A stretch of 64,000 nucleotides of DNA, taken from Clostridium saccharoperbutylacetonicum N1-4(HMT) (GTDB lineage: Bacteria; Bacillota; Clostridia; Clostridiales; Clostridiaceae). Each line of letters opens with the position of its first letter. Position 1 is the first letter of the stretch. Below are positions 1 to 8,946 of the stretch, piece after piece. The notes beneath the pieces are model-generated. The model ran no database searches. It was not told the DNA's origin and saw nothing but the letters and a program-made list of their open reading frames with translations. The position numbers and the translations under genes are program-made. Location: assembly GCF_000340885.1 (NCBI RefSeq), contig NC_020291.1, forward strand, positions 3,409,001-3,473,000. The letters run 5' to 3'.

Positions 1-423
1 TGGCAGCAATGCTTTTCTGATGGAACATTTGATACTCTTATGAATATGAAGGAATACTGTTCACCTGAAACACCAGATGGCTATGAAGGGTATATGAGGG
101 ATTTCTGTGAAAAGGATGGAACATTCACTTACATTGCAGGTTTTTTTATGAAGGAAAATGCTCCTGTTCTTGATGGATTTGCTTCTTATGAGGTGCCAGC
201 TTGCACTATTGCAAAGGCATGGATTGAGGGTGAAGAAAATGATATTTATCCCAATGCACATCAGTTAACCGTTGAAGCAATTAGTAAAAATGGATATGTT
301 GTTGATTGGGCGAATTATTTTTCATGTGAAGTATATACTGATTTACGTTTTAGTATACCTAAAAATAATGGACAAAAGATTTTAATACTTGATTTTTATA
401 TACCGTGTAAGAAAAATATATGA
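1..423 (+). CDS. GyrI-like / AraC-type effector-binding domain protein (5' partial)
   Basis: The reading frame is open from the first base, so the gene starts upstream of the window; 140 residues are visible. The sequence begins with a W-Q-x-C-F-x-D-G-x-F pattern and later has a tyrosine- and tryptophan-rich beta core ending in a hydrophobic strand and PCKKN tail. This matches the C-terminal part of the GyrI-like small-molecule-binding domain found alone or fused to AraC/MerR regulators. Whether a DNA-binding domain precedes it cannot be seen. The family assignment rests on pattern resemblance. The next gene lies about 80 bases downstream with its own ribosome site. Confidence 0.6.
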   Translation, partial: WQQCFSDGTFDTLMNMKEYCSPETPDGYEGYMRDFCEKDGTFTYIAGFFMKENAPVLDGFASYEVPACTIAKAWIEGEENDIYPNAHQLTVEAISKNGYVVDWANYFSCEVYTDLRFSIPKNNGQKILILDFYIPCKKNI

Positions 424-501
424 GTAGTATTCTAATTAAAACAGGACAATGTATAGCTGGATTTTAAATGATATATTTTGTACGAGAGGAGTATGATAGT
501 T

Positions 502-1068
502 TTGAGTAAAAATCCATACGAACAATTTCCACATATTGTAGCAGATGAAATAACATTAAGAAAAATTGTAGTTTCTGACCTTGACAGCCTTTTTGAAATA
601 TATAGCAATGAAAAGCTTTTTCAATACTCTCCTGTAATGCTTAAAAAGAATAAAGATACTGTTGCTAATATGATAGGACATTTTGAAAGAGATTTTAATA
701 AAAGAAAAGAGATATTTCTTGGAATCTGCCTAAATAGTGAGCCTAACAATATTGTTGGTGTAGCTGAAATATTTGACTACTCTCATGATGTAAACATGAT
801 AACAATAGGTTACAGACTCAATGACAGATTTTGGGGAAAAGGAATCGCTACAAAGACTGTTAAGGCAATGACAGATTATTTCTTTAATGATATTGGCATT
901 AATCGCATACAAGCCTTTGTTATGCCAGAAAATATTAAATCGCAGAATGTATTACAAAGAAATAGTTTTGTTAAAGAGGGAATAATCAGGCAAGGGTTTG
1001 TTTGGAAAGGACAAGGTGTTGTTGACTTGATATTATATTCTTTATTGAAGTCTGACACTTCAGAATAA
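502..1068 (+). CDS. GNAT N-acetyltransferase, RimJ/RimL type
   Basis: Cytoplasmic acetyl-CoA-dependent N-acetyltransferase of the RimJ/RimL-like branch, about 188 aa, normal length. The acetyl-CoA loop is visible as RFWGKGIATK, followed by the typical IxAFVMPENIKSQNVLQRNSF segment and a C-terminal VDLILYSLL strand. I place the start at TTG 502 because GAGAGGAG (484-491) lies 10 bases upstream. The ATG at 493 is only one base from that site, and the TTG at 478 precedes it. The substrate cannot be told; relatives modify ribosomal-protein N termini, amino sugars or antibiotics. It stands alone between the partial effector-binding gene and a broken flavodoxin gene. Confidence 0.8.
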   Translation: MSKNPYEQFPHIVADEITLRKIVVSDLDSLFEIYSNEKLFQYSPVMLKKNKDTVANMIGHFERDFNKRKEIFLGICLNSEPNNIVGVAEIFDYSHDVNMITIGYRLNDRFWGKGIATKTVKAMTDYFFNDIGINRIQAFVMPENIKSQNVLQRNSFVKEGIIRQGFVWKGQGVVDLILYSLLKSDTSE

Positions 1069-1126
1069 GTTTTTTCTAGTATATAATTATTAACTAATAT
1101 TTTTATTTTTGCATAGGAGGGAAAAT

Positions 1127-1404
1127 ATGAAAAAGGTTACCGTATTTATTGGGAGCTCACGAAAAAAACAACTTATGAAGTAGTTCAAGAATTCGAAAAA
1201 ATATTAAAGTCATATGGGAAAATGGAAATTGACTTAGAATATATTTTGTTAAAAGACTATAAACTTGAAAATTGCAAAAGTTGCTTATTATGTTTTAACA
1301 AAGGAGAGGAATTCTGTTCCTTAAAAGATGATAGGAATGTGTTGCTTGAGAAGTTAGAGAATTCGGATGGTATTGTAAACTGTGTAGTAGTAGACAAATT
1401 GTAA
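1127..1404 (+). pseudogene. Flavodoxin-like NAD(P)H-dependent FMN reductase remnant
   Basis: A good ribosome site (AGGAGG, 1115-1120) precedes ATG 1127, and the product begins with a beta-strand and a GSSRK phosphate-binding start. The frame then breaks in a run of seven A (about 1161-1168) and resumes in another frame as TTYEVVQEFEK, then CKSCLLCFNKGEEFCSLKDD. That segment closely resembles the intact flavoprotein at 26156. After the segment where the family would have its SPVYxxxVSWxMKNFxDR region the frame ends, so the C-terminal half is missing. A frameshift plus truncation make function unlikely. It stands directly before a MerR gene. Confidence 0.75.
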
Positions 1405-1452
1405 CTTGTTTAGAGAAAATCAATAAAACTAGCAATAATAAGGAGAAGAAGT

Positions 1453-1848
1453 TTGAATAAATATACGCGAAAGGATTTATCAGAATTATTTAATATAGGA
1501 AAAGAAACTTTGAGATATTATGAAAACATAAATCTGATACCTAATCCAATTAGGAATGAAAGTGGTTATAGAGTCTATTCTGAGGATGATTTATTAAGAA
1601 TTAATTTTATTGTTCGAATGAAAAATTATGGATTCAGTTTAAGAGAGATATCTGATTTGATTAAAATGGTTAGTGATGATAAATGTGCTCATCAAGATAA
1701 ATTAGTAGATTATATTGATAATAAGATAATTGTAGCCCAAAATCAAATTAAAGAATTATATCGATTAATAGAATTATTAAATAAAGTAAAAGAAAATAAG
1801 CATTTAGGTGAATGTGATTTCTTTAAATTTTTAGTAAATAATTCTTGA
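1453..1848 (+). CDS. MerR-family transcriptional regulator
   Basis: 131-aa activator/repressor. Residues 1-70 form the winged-helix domain with the family signature GKETLRYYENINLI and GYRVYSEDDLLRI. Residues 75-112 form the dimerisation helix. Two cysteines, C78 (DDKCAH) and C121 (GECDFF), sit where ZntR/MerR-type proteins place metal ligands. The usual Cys-rich loop is absent, so metal, thiol or redox sensing is only a possibility. The start is TTG 1453 with AAGGAG about 8 bases upstream. It lies between a broken and an intact NADPH:FMN-reductase-like gene, and may once have controlled one of them. Confidence 0.85.
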   Translation: MNKYTRKDLSELFNIGKETLRYYENINLIPNPIRNESGYRVYSEDDLLRINFIVRMKNYGFSLREISDLIKMVSDDKCAHQDKLVDYIDNKIIVAQNQIKELYRLIELLNKVKENKHLGECDFFKFLVNNS

Positions 1849-1927
1849 CGTTGTTCCATACTACAGCCCTTATTCTATAAATGAATTTAATAATTAAATT
1901 TTTAAAAATAGGAAATGGGGTATAAAC

Positions 1928-2575
1928 ATGAAAATAATTGCTATTAATGGAAGTCCAAGAAAAAACGGTAATACAGGAATTTTGCTAAATAAAGCTCTTG
2001 ATGGAGCAGCTTCAAATGGAGCTGAAACAGAAATGATCCATTTATATGATTTAAATTATAAGGGATGTAAAAGCTGTTTTGCATGTAAATTAAAAAATGG
2101 TAATAGTTATGGGCAATGTGCTATTAATGATGAAATAAGTCCAATACTAAAAAAAATTAAAGAGGTAAATGCTATAATTTGGGGTACACCTATATATTTA
2201 GGATCAATTACAGGTGAAATAAAGTCTTTTATGGAACGATTAATTTTTCCATATTTAACTTATGATGAAAATTATTCTTCACTTTTTGGTAAAAGAATTT
2301 CTGTAGGATTAATTTATACATTTGGAGTTAATGAACAAAGATTAGAACAAACAAGATGGAAAGAATTTCTTGAAAATAATGAATTTTTATTGGGAAGATA
2401 TTTTGGAAAAACAGAATCAATTTTTGTAACTGATACTTATCAATTTGATGATTATTCAAAATATGTTTCAGCAGCTTTTAATGCAAGTGAAAAATTAAAA
2501 CGTAGAAAAGAAGTGTTTCCGGAAGATTGCAAAAAGGCATTTGAATTAGGAAAACGACTAGTGCGAATACGATAA
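1928..2575 (+). CDS. NAD(P)H-dependent FMN reductase / iron-sulfur flavoprotein-like
   Basis: 215-aa flavodoxin-fold oxidoreductase. GSPRKNGNT at the N terminus is the FMN phosphate loop, and WGTPIYLGSITGEIKSFMER is the second flavin-binding segment. A CKSCFAC motif (about residues 47-53) resembles the compact cysteine motif of iron-sulfur flavoproteins, although a cluster is not proven. It probably moves electrons from a reduced carrier or NAD(P)H to small acceptors. The ATG is preceded by GGAAATGGGG. The MerR gene upstream is a plausible regulator; no other partner is visible. Confidence 0.8.
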   Translation: MKIIAINGSPRKNGNTGILLNKALDGAASNGAETEMIHLYDLNYKGCKSCFACKLKNGNSYGQCAINDEISPILKKIKEVNAIIWGTPIYLGSITGEIKSFMERLIFPYLTYDENYSSLFGKRISVGLIYTFGVNEQRLEQTRWKEFLENNEFLLGRYFGKTESIFVTDTYQFDDYSKYVSAAFNASEKLKRRKEVFPEDCKKAFELGKRLVRIR

Positions 2576-2703
2576 GAGATATAAAAAAATATAGCAGATA
2601 GATAAAATGACTAAGCAACAAATTCCAATTTATCGTTGAGTAATTCGTAACAGTAAATTATTATGAATTAAAATATTGAAAAAATATTGAAGGGAGCATT
2701 TAA

Positions 2704-3168
2704 ATGAATAATATATCTAATATCAATAATATTCCCAAAGAGTATATGTATGACCCTGATTTCAACTCTAAATTGAAAACAATATTAATAGGTGATGCTA
2801 TTGGTTGTGAAAAGATTTATGTGAACATAGATTATGTAAAACCAGGTGCTGAAAGCGTAAAATATCATTCACATTCAAAACAAGAAGAATTCTATTTTAT
2901 AATGAGTGGAAAAGGTTTATTAAGAATAGATGGTGAAGAAATACTAATAAAAACAGGTGATGTTATTTCAGCACCTGCTGGTAAAGACAATGGACATCAG
3001 TTTATAAATAATAGTTCAGAAATATTGCAGATACTTGATATAGGCACTCGTGAAAAAGATGATATTATTACATATCCTGATGAAAATGTGTTTTTAATTA
3101 AAGATAAAGGTTTAGTGTTTAATATTGACGATAGTATTGAAGGTTGGTCTTCTGAACCAAATGAATAA
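2704..3168 (+). CDS. Single-domain cupin protein
   Basis: 154-aa protein with both cupin motifs. Motif 1 is PGAESVKYHSHSKQEEFYF (H-x-H and E as metal ligands). Motif 2 is GDVISAPAGKDNGHQF, which supplies the last His. Such small cupins are metal-dependent isomerases, dioxygenases or sugar/auxin-type binders, and the substrate is not predictable here. The start is ATG 2704, with GAAGGGAG about 8 bases upstream. The upstream gap carries a short AATTCCAATTTATCGTTGAG sequence that recurs before other single genes of the accessory region (near 32980 and 35640). A hairpin repeat follows the stop codon. Confidence 0.85.
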   Translation: MNNISNINNIPKEYMYDPDFNSKLKTILIGDAIGCEKIYVNIDYVKPGAESVKYHSHSKQEEFYFIMSGKGLLRIDGEEILIKTGDVISAPAGKDNGHQFINNSSEILQILDIGTREKDDIITYPDENVFLIKDKGLVFNIDDSIEGWSSEPNE

Positions 3169-3178
3169 TATTCTTTAG

Positions 3179-3280
3179 ATATGCAGTCATTAATTTGGCT
3201 GCATTTTTTAGTGAAAAAAAAGAGATAGTAATGGGAGTGTTATGGCATGAGTTAATTACTATCTCTAAAAATTTAGTTTA
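3179..3280 (+). repeat. Hairpin repeat, copy 1 of 4 (double terminator-like)
   Basis: Two stem-loops in tandem. ATGCAG/CTGCAT (3181-3204) is followed by six T. AGAGATAGTAAT/ATTACTATCTCT (3221-3266) follows it. Almost the same block occurs at 5936-6030, is partial at 12156-12212, and varies at 16890-16975. Here it acts plausibly as terminator for the cupin gene. Confidence 0.8.
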
Positions 3281-3394
3281 ACAATGATATTGAGTTTAAT
3301 ATTAGTACTTCCTATAGGTGCAAATGCATAAGACAGCAAAACTTTTATTATTGATAATACAAAGATTATAGTTTATGTTGTAAGTGTCAGTCAC

Positions 3395-4363
3395 TTAAAT
3401 AAATGGAATATTTCCAAGAAAGATTGGTTGCTCACTATTAATATTATAATTCCAAAGACTTGCCCTTAGGATTTGGTTATTCCCATAGGTTTTGAAATAA
3501 TATTCACATGTATTAGTATTCATAAAAGCAATATATTTTGTATAATCATCAGCTCCCTTATCAGTTACTACAATACCCTTTGGAATAAAAACGTTATTAA
3601 TAATATGAAAACATGTCATAAGTGTTTCGGAACTGGTTTTCGGAGTTTGCACATGAGTTTTTAGAAATGCTGTACGAACGAAACGCTCGGGGGATGTGAA
3701 GCCTCCTGGAAGCTGTGTGGTCCCTGCCCCCTGACCAAAAGGAGTTAATGATACATTTCCCCAATGAACTTCTTTTTTTTGATTAGTCGATACATTCATA
3801 TAATTTCTTAGATTGGTTATATGCCAATTAAAATCGGGACTATTGGCCATGACTCCTATGGGATTATCAATTACTTCAAGACCTGTTTTAGTTTGCTCAA
3901 TAACAACAGTTTTGCCACTTTTATCAGTAGCAATCCAATGTAGAGGAGCAGTTGTTTTGGTAACGGGATCTTGTATTCCTACTATATAGATGTTTTTTAA
4001 TAAAGCCCGTAAATCATCCACGGAACTACAACGTCCTAAAATATAATGTAGAAAATCTAGAGAAGCAATCTGCTCTTTATCATTTATAGGTAAATCATAA
4101 TAAGCATAGCCTGCAAAGTATAAGACTGCGGCAGCAAATCCTCGTTCATTTACACCATCGAAAAAACCTAACATACCATCAGTTTCTTGCCCCATACAAA
4201 TAAAGCTATAGATATCAATGTATTTTTTTCTTGTTGCAAGGCTATCCCATTCATAATTTATGGGTATCACATAAACTCCAGGTTTAATGGAATGAGAAAA
4301 ATCCATGGTTCTTCCAAAAAAATTTTCTCCTTGCATAGATTGTAATGTAATAGCAGTACACAT
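3395..4363 (-). CDS. Choloylglycine hydrolase / penicillin V acylase family
   Basis: 322-aa Ntn-hydrolase of the linear-amide C-N hydrolase family. The mature nucleophile is Cys2 right after the initiator Met, with the family's FGRTMDF giving Arg18 and Asp21. The later segments VMANSPDFNWH and SPERFVRTAF supply the conserved Asn and Arg. It would cleave conjugated bile salts, penicillin V or acyl-homoserine-lactone-like amides; the sequence alone does not separate these. It has no signal peptide, so it is cytoplasmic. The start is supported by GGAGG 6 bases before ATG. It is transcribed alone, opposite to its neighbours. Confidence 0.88.
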   Translation of the reverse strand: MCTAITLQSMQGENFFGRTMDFSHSIKPGVYVIPINYEWDSLATRKKYIDIYSFICMGQETDGMLGFFDGVNERGFAAAVLYFAGYAYYDLPINDKEQIASLDFLHYILGRCSSVDDLRALLKNIYIVGIQDPVTKTTAPLHWIATDKSGKTVVIEQTKTGLEVIDNPIGVMANSPDFNWHITNLRNYMNVSTNQKKEVHWGNVSLTPFGQGAGTTQLPGGFTSPERFVRTAFLKTHVQTPKTSSETLMTCFHIINNVFIPKGIVVTDKGADDYTKYIAFMNTNTCEYYFKTYGNNQILRASLWNYNINSEQPIFLGNIPFI

Positions 4364-4516
4364 ACAATACCTCCAATATTATAAATGCCATAATTATAAT
4401 ATATGTTTTTAAAGCAAATAAGGTGAATTTTTCATCTTTGAAATTAAGCTATATTTGTAAATTATGATGCAGATAATAAATTAATCGGTATAGCTACAGG
4501 ATCAATGAATAACTTG

Positions 4517-5248
4517 TCAGCTGGCGCATCCATAGCTTAAAAATAGTAGTTTAATGGAATCTTCTGCACATTTCTCATTCCAATTACAAGTCTTGGATAG
4601 AATTTCTTGAGTTTTTATTCCAGATTGATTAATGGTTGAAATAGAATATAAACTTCTTGCAGCTGTCACTGTAATATTTTCTGGACTCTTTAGCATAATA
4701 TATTGCAATATATTATCTCCATTTCTATCAATATTATTTTTACTTGAATTCCATTCATTTATAACAAGATTATCTTATAAAATACCTGATTGAATAGCAT
4801 CAGTCGATATAACTAGAGCTTTATTATAAGATTTAATAGGACTTATTTCAAATGGTACTGTATTAAATAAGATTATTGGAATATTTTTTTGCTTTGCTTT
4901 GTAGATAACTGATTCAATTGTACCTTGATCTAAATTGACTAAGTTTAATAACAATAGAACATAATCACTTTGAAGAACCGAATCTAAAATAGTATTTTGT
5001 ATGTCCTGATTTCTTTTACCATCATAGAATGTAAAATTGACACTACTAGTGTTTTTATTTTGAATTTCTTCTAGTCCTTTACGAACTAAATAAATATAAG
5101 GATCATCAAAACTAAATAATAATACAGCTGTTTTAATTTGTTTTTGCGGAACAACTTGTGAATTAGCATGTATTTTAGTATAAGATAGTGACATGATAGT
5201 CACTATAATTATAATAAGAAATAAGAATAGAGTTTTGAATATTTTCAT
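4517..5248 (-). pseudogene. MglB-like sugar-binding protein, broken copy
   Basis: Periplasmic-binding-protein gene related to the intact one at 22579. It shares the LLFSFDDxY start, the FTFYDGKxNQ and IKSYNKA segments, and NGDNILQYIML. The start at 5248 (MKIFKTL) has AGGTGG upstream and a clear signal peptide. An in-frame TAA at 4775-4777 interrupts the protein after about 157 residues. The frame then continues to 4517, where it diverges and stops, so the C-terminal third is gone. It is therefore both interrupted and truncated. It is probably a duplicate of the 22579 gene that decayed. Confidence 0.8.
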
Positions 5249-5370
5249 TTCAAAGCCACCTTTCATATTTAGTATGGCATTAAAATTAAATAACATTCCT
5301 TAATACCAATGCATGAACCAATAATATCCAGCCACTAGTATTATCATTTGGTATTTTAGAAAAAAAGAAC

Positions 5371-5407
5371 AAAAGACAGTAAATCGTTAATTAATTCGCT
5401 GTCTTTT
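5371..5407. terminator. Bidirectional hairpin AAAAGACAG/CTGTCTTTT
   Basis: A 9-bp perfect stem with a 19-base loop lies between the divergent broken MglB gene and a small ORF. It has A and T flanks on both sides. No gene end abuts it closely, so it may be a relic. Confidence 0.5.
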
Positions 5408-5536
5408 GGCAACCTGCCAAGCTATAAAAGATTAGCAATTATAGTGTGAGTAAATTTCCAATATTTATACTATGGATTATTTTAGTTTTATATAATATAA
5501 TATTCCATAATAACATTAAGGTGGTGATTTTATTTT

Positions 5537-5689
5537 ATGAAGAATGTGACTATAGATACAATCAAAGATATAATAAGAGATCTTCCAGAAGGTGAACAAG
5601 AAGTAATATTATACTTAGCAGAAATATTTAAAGGTGAAGAAGATAAAATTATTGAGTACTGTAAGAAAGAATTTATTAATGATAACTAA
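5537..5689 (+). CDS. Small acidic hypothetical protein (50 aa)
   Basis: ATG 5537 is preceded by AAGGTGGTGA at 5519-5528 with ideal spacing. The product is 50 aa, begins MKNVTIDTIKDI and is rich in Glu, Asp, Ile and Lys. It is predicted almost fully helical (EQEVILYLAEIFKGEEDKII) and carries a single Cys near the C terminus. I do not recognise a family. The strong ribosome site and proper codons argue that it is translated. No partner gene is adjacent, and about 350 bases of repeat-rich non-coding DNA follow. Confidence 0.6.
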   Translation: MKNVTIDTIKDIIRDLPEGEQEVILYLAEIFKGEEDKIIEYCKKEFINDN

Positions 5690-5787
5690 ATGACAAATAA
5701 ATGAAGTTATTAATTTGGCTATATTTTTATATTATTGATCTTATAGTCAAAGCTAGCAAATTGGTTAATAAACGAAATCTATCCTCG

Positions 5788-6030
5788 CGCTAATTTTGTC
5801 AAAAATATGGCATAATAATAAAATTACAGAAAAGCATAGATTATTTTGTCATATTGTGTTAAAATAAATTTATACAAAAGATAAATAACCCCTTTTATAC
5901 CTAACAAATCTCTCATAATTCTCGTGAACATAAAGATGCAGTCATTAATTTGGCTGCATTTTTTAGTGAAAAAAAAGAGATAGTAATGGGCGTGTTATGG
6001 CAAGAACTAATTACTATCTCTAAAAATTTA
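5788..6030 (+). repeat. Dispersed duplication copy A, including hairpin repeat copy 2
   Basis: About 180 bases (from GTCAAAAATATGG to CATAAAGATGCAG) match 16744-16890 with scattered differences. The match runs into the ATGCAG..CTGCAT plus AGAGATAGTAAT..ATTACTATCTCT hairpins (5936-6025). A TTATGTTAAAATA-like half site occurs twice. No ORF is present, so it looks like a non-coding mobile or recombined segment. Confidence 0.7.
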
Positions 6031-6041
6031 GTTTTAGTTAT

Positions 6042-6166
6042 TTATTTGATATTATTGACAAAAGTTTCTATTACCATGCAATCAGGGATAATAACAGCAT
6101 CCGTGTCACCAGGGGCAAAGTAAATCAGGTACAGCCGATGTACATGAAAATAGGCTACAAGGCACA
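6042..6166 (-). pseudogene. Possible C-terminal gene fragment
   Basis: The minus strand stays open for about 40 codons and ends in APGDTDAVIIPDCMVIETFVNNIK and a stop. No start or ribosome site is seen. It reads like the tail of a beta-rich protein cut at its 5' side. The family is unknown. Confidence 0.25.
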
Positions 6167-6294
6167 ATTAATTTCCACAATGTAACCTATTCTTATTTTA
6201 TTATAGTTGGAGAATAATATATGAAAGATGCTTATGAAGCGAGAATGCACATAGCTTTGTGTAAATTTAAATTGATATGATCAATTTTATCTGG

Positions 6295-6345
6295 AAATTA
6301 CTATTGAAATAATACATTATTTATATTTCAGTAGTAATTTTCTGC
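6295..6345. terminator. Hairpin AAATTACTATTGAAAT/ATTTCAGTAGTAATTT
   Basis: A near-perfect 16-bp stem with one mismatch lies in a gene-free stretch. A short T-rich flank follows. It is terminator-like, but the gene it served is not visible. Confidence 0.5.
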
Positions 6346-6447
6346 CTTTAGGGAATGCTAAATAATGAGATAGTATAACTTGTATTTGTTATTATAGTTT
6401 GCAAGACTTATATTTTTATTCATATTTATTCAAAAAATATAAGTTTT

Positions 6448-6492
6448 GTTACTACTCAGGAATTCTACTTTTAGGAATGCCTGAGTAGTAAC
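6448..6492. terminator. Strong hairpin GTTACTACTCAGG/CCTGAGTAGTAAC
   Basis: A perfect 13-bp stem with a 19-base loop is followed by TTTTATTTTT. It is terminator-like. Between 5690 and 6620 there is no convincing intact gene, only repeats, hairpins and fragments, so the region appears to be a gene graveyard. Confidence 0.65.
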
Positions 6493-6619
6493 TTTTATTT
6501 TTAAGGAGTTCGTACACCTGAAGTATATTGTGGATCTATCTAAAGGTTCGGTAGGCGCCGCATGACACAAAATAGACTAGAAGGTGGACTTATTATTTTT
6601 TTGAAGATGCCTAATATTT

Positions 6620-7135
6620 TTAACTAAATAAATACTTATTTATTGCCTCTATACCAGCATTTAATATTCTATTAGAATCTATATCATCTTTTTTAAATAC
6701 AATTCTGTTTATAATTGAATTACTAATCTCCTCTATAATAATAATTGCTGAATCTATATCCGTAACTTTAATATCATTTTCGTGAAAACCTAACCATTCC
6801 CTAATAATATTTCTTATTTTTTTATGTTGCTCATCAACCACAGATGCTACTTTAGCATTTGAATTATATAATATATTAAGTTCTCTGTTTAGGTCTTTTG
6901 AAGATTCATGAATCATTATAAGTTTATTCGCAATTAGAAGCATCCCTCCTTTTTTGTCACCCTTGTGAATTTCTATAATATTTGGTATATTATTGACTAT
7001 TTCTAAAAAATTTTTATTATAAAAATCTAAAATTTCATAAAATACTGCATCTTTATCTTTGAAATAAGAATAAAAACATCCTATAGAAATACCAGCAATT
7101 TTAGCTATTTCAATAGAATTAGTTTTAACATTCAC
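6620..7135 (-). pseudogene. TetR-family regulator lacking its N-terminal helix
   Basis: 171 codons contain the recognition part of a TetR HTH (IAKIAGISIGCFYSYFKDKDAVF) and a full-length ligand-binding domain. The first helix that TetR proteins need (about 20-25 residues before this point) is missing. Upstream codons on this strand contain stops, and a ribosome site (GGAAAGGAG near 7205) sits too far away. The start at 7135 would be a GTG with no ribosome site. I infer that frameshifts destroyed the start. Divergently upstream lies an equally broken RarD-type transporter, perhaps its former target. Confidence 0.65.
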
Positions 7136-7230
7136 TTAAAAGTTAGGAGTTTTTATAAAACAATTTTCAGACAAAAAACAATCTTACTAATTTCAATATG
7201 CTCCTTTCCGATAAATATAAACTTGTTTAT

Positions 7231-7504
7231 TTATATTTTGGGCGTCAATTCTAATCATGTTATGGAAGCTAGTATGGCGTATTATATAAATCCATTGATT
7301 TCCGTACTGCTTGGAGTAATCATATTCAAATAAAAATTGAACTTCTATCAAAAAGTATCTATAGTTTTTGCTGCTACTGGGGTTCTTTTCATTATTATAG
7401 AATATGGTAAAATTCCATGGATTTCAATTATGTTAACTATAAGCTTTGCTTCATATGGTTTATTTAAAAAGATGCTAACTATAGAATCAATAATTGATAT
7501 TTAG
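7231..7504 (+). pseudogene. RarD/EamA-type transporter internal fragment
   Basis: The frame encodes VNSNHVMEASMAYYINPL, then LISVLLGVIIF, then KVSIVFAATGVLFI, KIPWISIMLTISFASYG and LFKKMLTIESI. These are the middle transmembrane helices of chloramphenicol-sensitivity protein RarD. An in-frame TAA at 7331-7333, a likely single-base loss near 7240, and the absence of both ends show that it is dead. Relatives are 10-TM drug/metabolite transporters of about 300 aa. Confidence 0.7.
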
Positions 7505-7644
7505 GAGAAAAAATATAAGAATAATCAAGAATGCTATATTCTAAATTCTAACAAATGTATATAAATCATAACATTAAAATTCTAAATAAGTAAGGAATTG
7601 TAATAGAATTTAAATTGTGGTTTAATTAAGTTGGAGGCGATATT

Positions 7645-8574
7645 ATGAACGAAAAAAGTAGTATGACAGCGCTAGCGTGTGCATTTGTACGGGCATATCA
7701 TGCAAAGAATAGCAAAGTAAAGATATTTGATGACTATGTGGCAGAAAAACTTCTTACTAAGGATGAATATCAGGAAATGTCTTTTAGGATGGCACAAAGC
7801 ATAAAATATTTTAATCCAACTTTCAGTGGCAGTGATAAAGAAGCTTTAGAATGGATAGTTGATACTCAGTTTTCATCAGTACTCAGTAGAGCTGTATACA
7901 CAGAAAAAATGCTTGAAAATGCTATTAAACATGGTGCTAAACAATATTTAATTTTTGGAGCAGGTTTTGATACTTTTGCTTATAGACAATCTGATTATGC
8001 ACACAAACTGCAAATATTTGAAATAGATCATCCTTTAACCAGTTTGGATAAACAGGAGAGGGTGAAGCCTATTATTAAAAACAAGATTACAAATCTAAAT
8101 TATATTTCAGCTGATTTAGCAAAAGAAGAATGGCAAAATATTCTACTTTCGTGTCCTATGTTTGATAATTCTAAAGTAAGTTTTTGCAGTTTGTTAGGAA
8201 TTAGTTACTATTTAACAAAAAGTGATTTCAAAAAATTAGTTAGCACAATTTCACAACTTATTCCAAATGGAAGTAGTATAGTATTTGATTATCCAACTCA
8301 AGAAACACATACAACTAGCGAAAAAAATGTAGAGAAAATAAAAGATATAGTAAACTCTGTGGGTGAAACTATGTTGGCTGAATATTGTTATACAGAGATA
8401 AAAGAAATTCTTTCAAATAATGGAATTTTGGTTTATGAGCATTTGGAACCCGAACAAATCACCGAACAATATTTTAAGGAATATAATTTGGCTAATTCAA
8501 AGCAGTTAATAACAGCGTCTTATAATGTAAATTATTGTTTGGGAATTAAGAACAATTCTAAAACTTTACTGTAA
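7645..8574 (+). CDS. LCMT/PPM-like class I SAM-dependent methyltransferase
   Basis: 309-aa enzyme resembling the leucine-carboxyl-methyltransferase superfamily, often annotated in bacteria as the TIGR00027 or Omt family. The SAM-binding GxGxD-type loop is QYLIFGAGFDTFAYR (about residues 100-114), followed by the acidic FEIDHP and a second motif ISADLAK. In bacteria the substrates are mostly unknown small carboxylates or polyketide-like compounds. A clear GGAGG precedes ATG 7645 by 7 bases. It is a single-gene unit ending in the ATACCGTATTATTCA-type terminator of the recurrent intergenic repeat. Confidence 0.85.
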   Translation: MNEKSSMTALACAFVRAYHAKNSKVKIFDDYVAEKLLTKDEYQEMSFRMAQSIKYFNPTFSGSDKEALEWIVDTQFSSVLSRAVYTEKMLENAIKHGAKQYLIFGAGFDTFAYRQSDYAHKLQIFEIDHPLTSLDKQERVKPIIKNKITNLNYISADLAKEEWQNILLSCPMFDNSKVSFCSLLGISYYLTKSDFKKLVSTISQLIPNGSSIVFDYPTQETHTTSEKNVEKIKDIVNSVGETMLAEYCYTEIKEILSNNGILVYEHLEPEQITEQYFKEYNLANSKQLITASYNVNYCLGIKNNSKTLL

Positions 8575-8629
8575 AGTTTAAATATAATGATTGCTTGTTA
8601 TGTACAGAAATCATAAAAGTAGATTTTTA

Positions 8630-8674
8630 AATACCGTATTATTCATTTTTTTCTGAGCAATATGGTATTTTTTT
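8630..8674 (+). terminator. Cassette terminator after the 7645 gene
   Basis: The arms AATACCGTATT (8630-8640) and AATATGGTATT (8659-8669) are followed by seven T. It is the first clear member of a family of near-identical terminators. Its distal part is diverged compared with the TGAATTTGCGGTAT consensus. Confidence 0.8.
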
Positions 8675-8683
8675 ATATTTAAG

Positions 8684-8785
8684 TACTGCGAAATTCCATC
8701 AACGGATGCAGATCTATTGTATATAATATAGAAATTAAATAGTAAATTATATAAATGTTCTTTGAAAATTGAATAATACGGTAGT
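8684..8785 (+). repeat. Cassette intergenic repeat, copy A
   Basis: It contains TACTGCGAAATTCC, then CGGATGCAGATCTATTG, TATATAATATAGAAAT, and a boxA-like TGTTCTTTGAAAATTGAAT ending in AATACGGTAG. The same ordered blocks recur at about 9845, 23640, 26020, 26995, 27800, 30165, 31870, 33010 and 34810. Confidence 0.85.
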
Positions 8786-8838
8786 GGATTATTATAAAAT
8801 AAAGATAATTAGTCAGATTAATTATAAATAAGATATAC

Positions 8839-8867
8839 TTGACGTTAGAACAAATGTTTGTTATTCT
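8839..8867 (+). promoter_or_regulatory. Promoter with LexA-type box between -35 and -10
   Basis: TTGACG (8839-8844), a 17-base spacer and TATTCT (8862-8867) form a sigma-A promoter. Inside the spacer GAACAAATGTTT (8848-8859) matches the Firmicute LexA box GAAC-N4-GTTY, within the perfect palindrome AACAAATGTTTGTT. Repressor binding there would block polymerase, so SOS control of the hydrolase gene is likely. Confidence 0.65.
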
Positions 8868-8946
8868 GTCTATACAATTAATGGAAATACATTAATTTCT
8901 ATTAAAGCTAATTATCACATGATATTATTACGTTTGGAGGATAAAA

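Noticed and set aside
6505..6600. Cyclic-di-GMP riboswitch-like sequence (GGTTCGGTAGGCGCCGC)
   Set aside because: Only the tail is vaguely similar. The conserved GNA loop and paired helices could not be found, and no gene follows in the right direction.
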